5,582 bases of DNA from Dehalococcoidales bacterium (lineage in GTDB: Bacteria > Chloroflexota > Dehalococcoidia > Dehalococcoidales > RBG-16-60-22), in contig JAUVXN010000080.1 in assembly GCA_030603605.1 (NCBI GenBank), positions 1 through 5,582 of the forward strand, given 5' to 3'. A program made the translations under genes and the position numbers. The notes beneath the pieces were generated by a model. It did not search any database. It was not told the origin of the DNA and saw only the letters and a list, made by a program, of their open reading frames with translations. Positions 5,323 to 5,582 of this stretch are shown here, piece after piece. How positions within the stretch are numbered: position 1 is the stretch's first letter; each line of letters opens with the position of its first letter.

Positions 5323-5414
5323 TACCACAAATGGTTGCCTACTGAGCGAGTGCAGGCGCTGTTGAAGTGTTACTTCAGCTTTGTTATCACTTTTGTCGTG
5401 CATCCTGATCGGCT

Positions 5415-5582
5415 TCATACTCCGAAGTATGCTTTTTTAACCCCCTCGTCCTCCCGGAGTTCTCCCGCAGTGCCGCCTAGGGTAACATGCCCCGCTTCCA
5501 GAATATAGGCCCGGTCAGCTTCCTGCAGGCTTCGCTTCACATTCTGTTCCACAAAGAGAATGGTAATGCCCCTCTCTCTGAT
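5415..5582 (-). CDS. C-terminal end of a second LivF-type ABC transporter ATPase, cut by the window edge
   Basis: Reading the minus strand in from the right edge gives 55 codons and a TGA at 5417-5415. The peptide includes RERGITILFVEQNVKRSLQ, then ADRAYILEAGH and the ending KKAYFGV. These match the end of LivF in order: the strand leading to VEQN (Gln at the switch position), the ADRAY...LE-x-G segment and the C-terminal AY-x-G. By hand alignment about 31 of 55 residues are identical to the last 55 of the complete LivF at 940-236, so it is a paralogue and not a recent duplicate. It marks the end of another liv gene set directly upstream in the same orientation. The stop overlaps an ATG (5418-5416) that opens a 76-codon frame I do not trust. 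The AAAAAAG run near its end (5439-5432) is a homopolymer within codons for Val-Lys-Lys-Ala. Confidence 0.93.
   Translation of the reverse strand: MRERGITILFVEQNVKRSLQEADRAYILEAGHVTLGGTAGELREDEGVKKAYFGV

Larger units (their letters stand above)
4984..5414 (-). other. Gene-free leader region between the upstream livF copy and livK
   Basis: About 430 bases without a convincing gene. Going towards livK it holds a small hairpin (TGAAGT, 3-base loop, ACTTCA; 5363-5377), a good promoter candidate (5322-5294), a 6-bp inverted repeat CCAGAA/TTCTGG (5243-5248 with 5277-5282), a short dyad GAATG-2-CATTC (5226-5237), an AT-rich palindrome TATAATTATA (5156-5165), and three AGGAGG motifs spaced 70 and 68 bases apart. 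The two short open frames here (minus 5418-5188 and plus 5224-5508) show no recognisable protein features. I did not find a T-box sequence, a known riboswitch core or a U-run terminator. Confidence 0.6.

Noticed and set aside
5188..5418. 76-codon minus-strand frame whose ATG overlaps the upstream livF stop (ATGA)
   Set aside because: The overlap is attractive for coupling, but the peptide has no recognisable domain, its composition is uneven, and the best promoter candidate and inverted repeats lie inside it.
5416..5438. Plus-strand terminator-like sequence: stem CATACT/AGTATG with 4-base loop, followed by C and six T
   Set aside because: It is a fair intrinsic terminator for plus-strand transcription, but no plus-strand gene precedes it. 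On the minus strand the run is A and lies before the stem, so it cannot terminate livF transcription; the stem covers the end of the livF coding region.
5224..5508. 94-codon plus-strand frame
   Set aside because: It runs antisense through the partial livF end and the leader, with no ribosome binding site or protein features.

Overview
The window carries one complete branched-chain amino acid type ABC transporter operon (the HAAT or Liv family), all on the minus strand. It reads from right to left as livK, livH, livM, livG, livF. It is flanked by two partial genes cut by the window edges: the C-terminal end of a second LivF ATPase at the right edge and the N-terminal half of a four-helix-bundle (23S rRNA intervening-sequence type) protein at the left edge. 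I see no convincing gene on the plus strand, and no tRNA, rRNA, CRISPR array or transposase.

Layout in transcription order: partial livF paralogue (5582-5415); a gene-free leader of about 430 bases (5414-4984) with a candidate sigma-70 type promoter and three strong Shine-Dalgarno-like motifs; livK lipoprotein (4983-3688, GTG start); a 158-base intergenic stretch with a 14-bp hairpin; livH permease (3529-2657); livM permease (2652-1651); livG ATPase (1664-927); livF ATPase (940-236); then, after 33 bases, the start of the four-helix-bundle gene (204-1, runs off the window). livH to livF are packed with a 4-base gap and two 14-base overlaps, so they are almost certainly one translationally coupled unit.

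How the parts work together: LivK is a lipid-anchored extracytoplasmic binding protein that captures the ligand and hands it to the LivH-LivM channel. LivG and LivF are the two ATPases that drive import. The ligand cannot be fixed from sequence; branched-chain amino acids are the family default, but relatives carry amides, urea and aromatic compounds. The LivG protein has a non-standard ABC signature and LivF has Gln in place of the switch His, so the ATPase pair is predicted to have one canonical and one degenerate nucleotide site.

Organism: a bacterium with strong AGGAGG ribosome binding sites and middling GC content. The lipobox protein followed by a Glu/Gly/Pro linker, the tandem liv loci and the four-helix-bundle neighbour recall environmental Chloroflexota (Dehalococcoidia-like) or deltaproteobacterial-type genomes. 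This is an impression, not a demonstration. Overall the window is mostly ordinary transporter biology; the least ordinary parts are the leader, the livK-livH hairpin, the ATPase asymmetry and the left-edge gene with its heptamer-repeat start.
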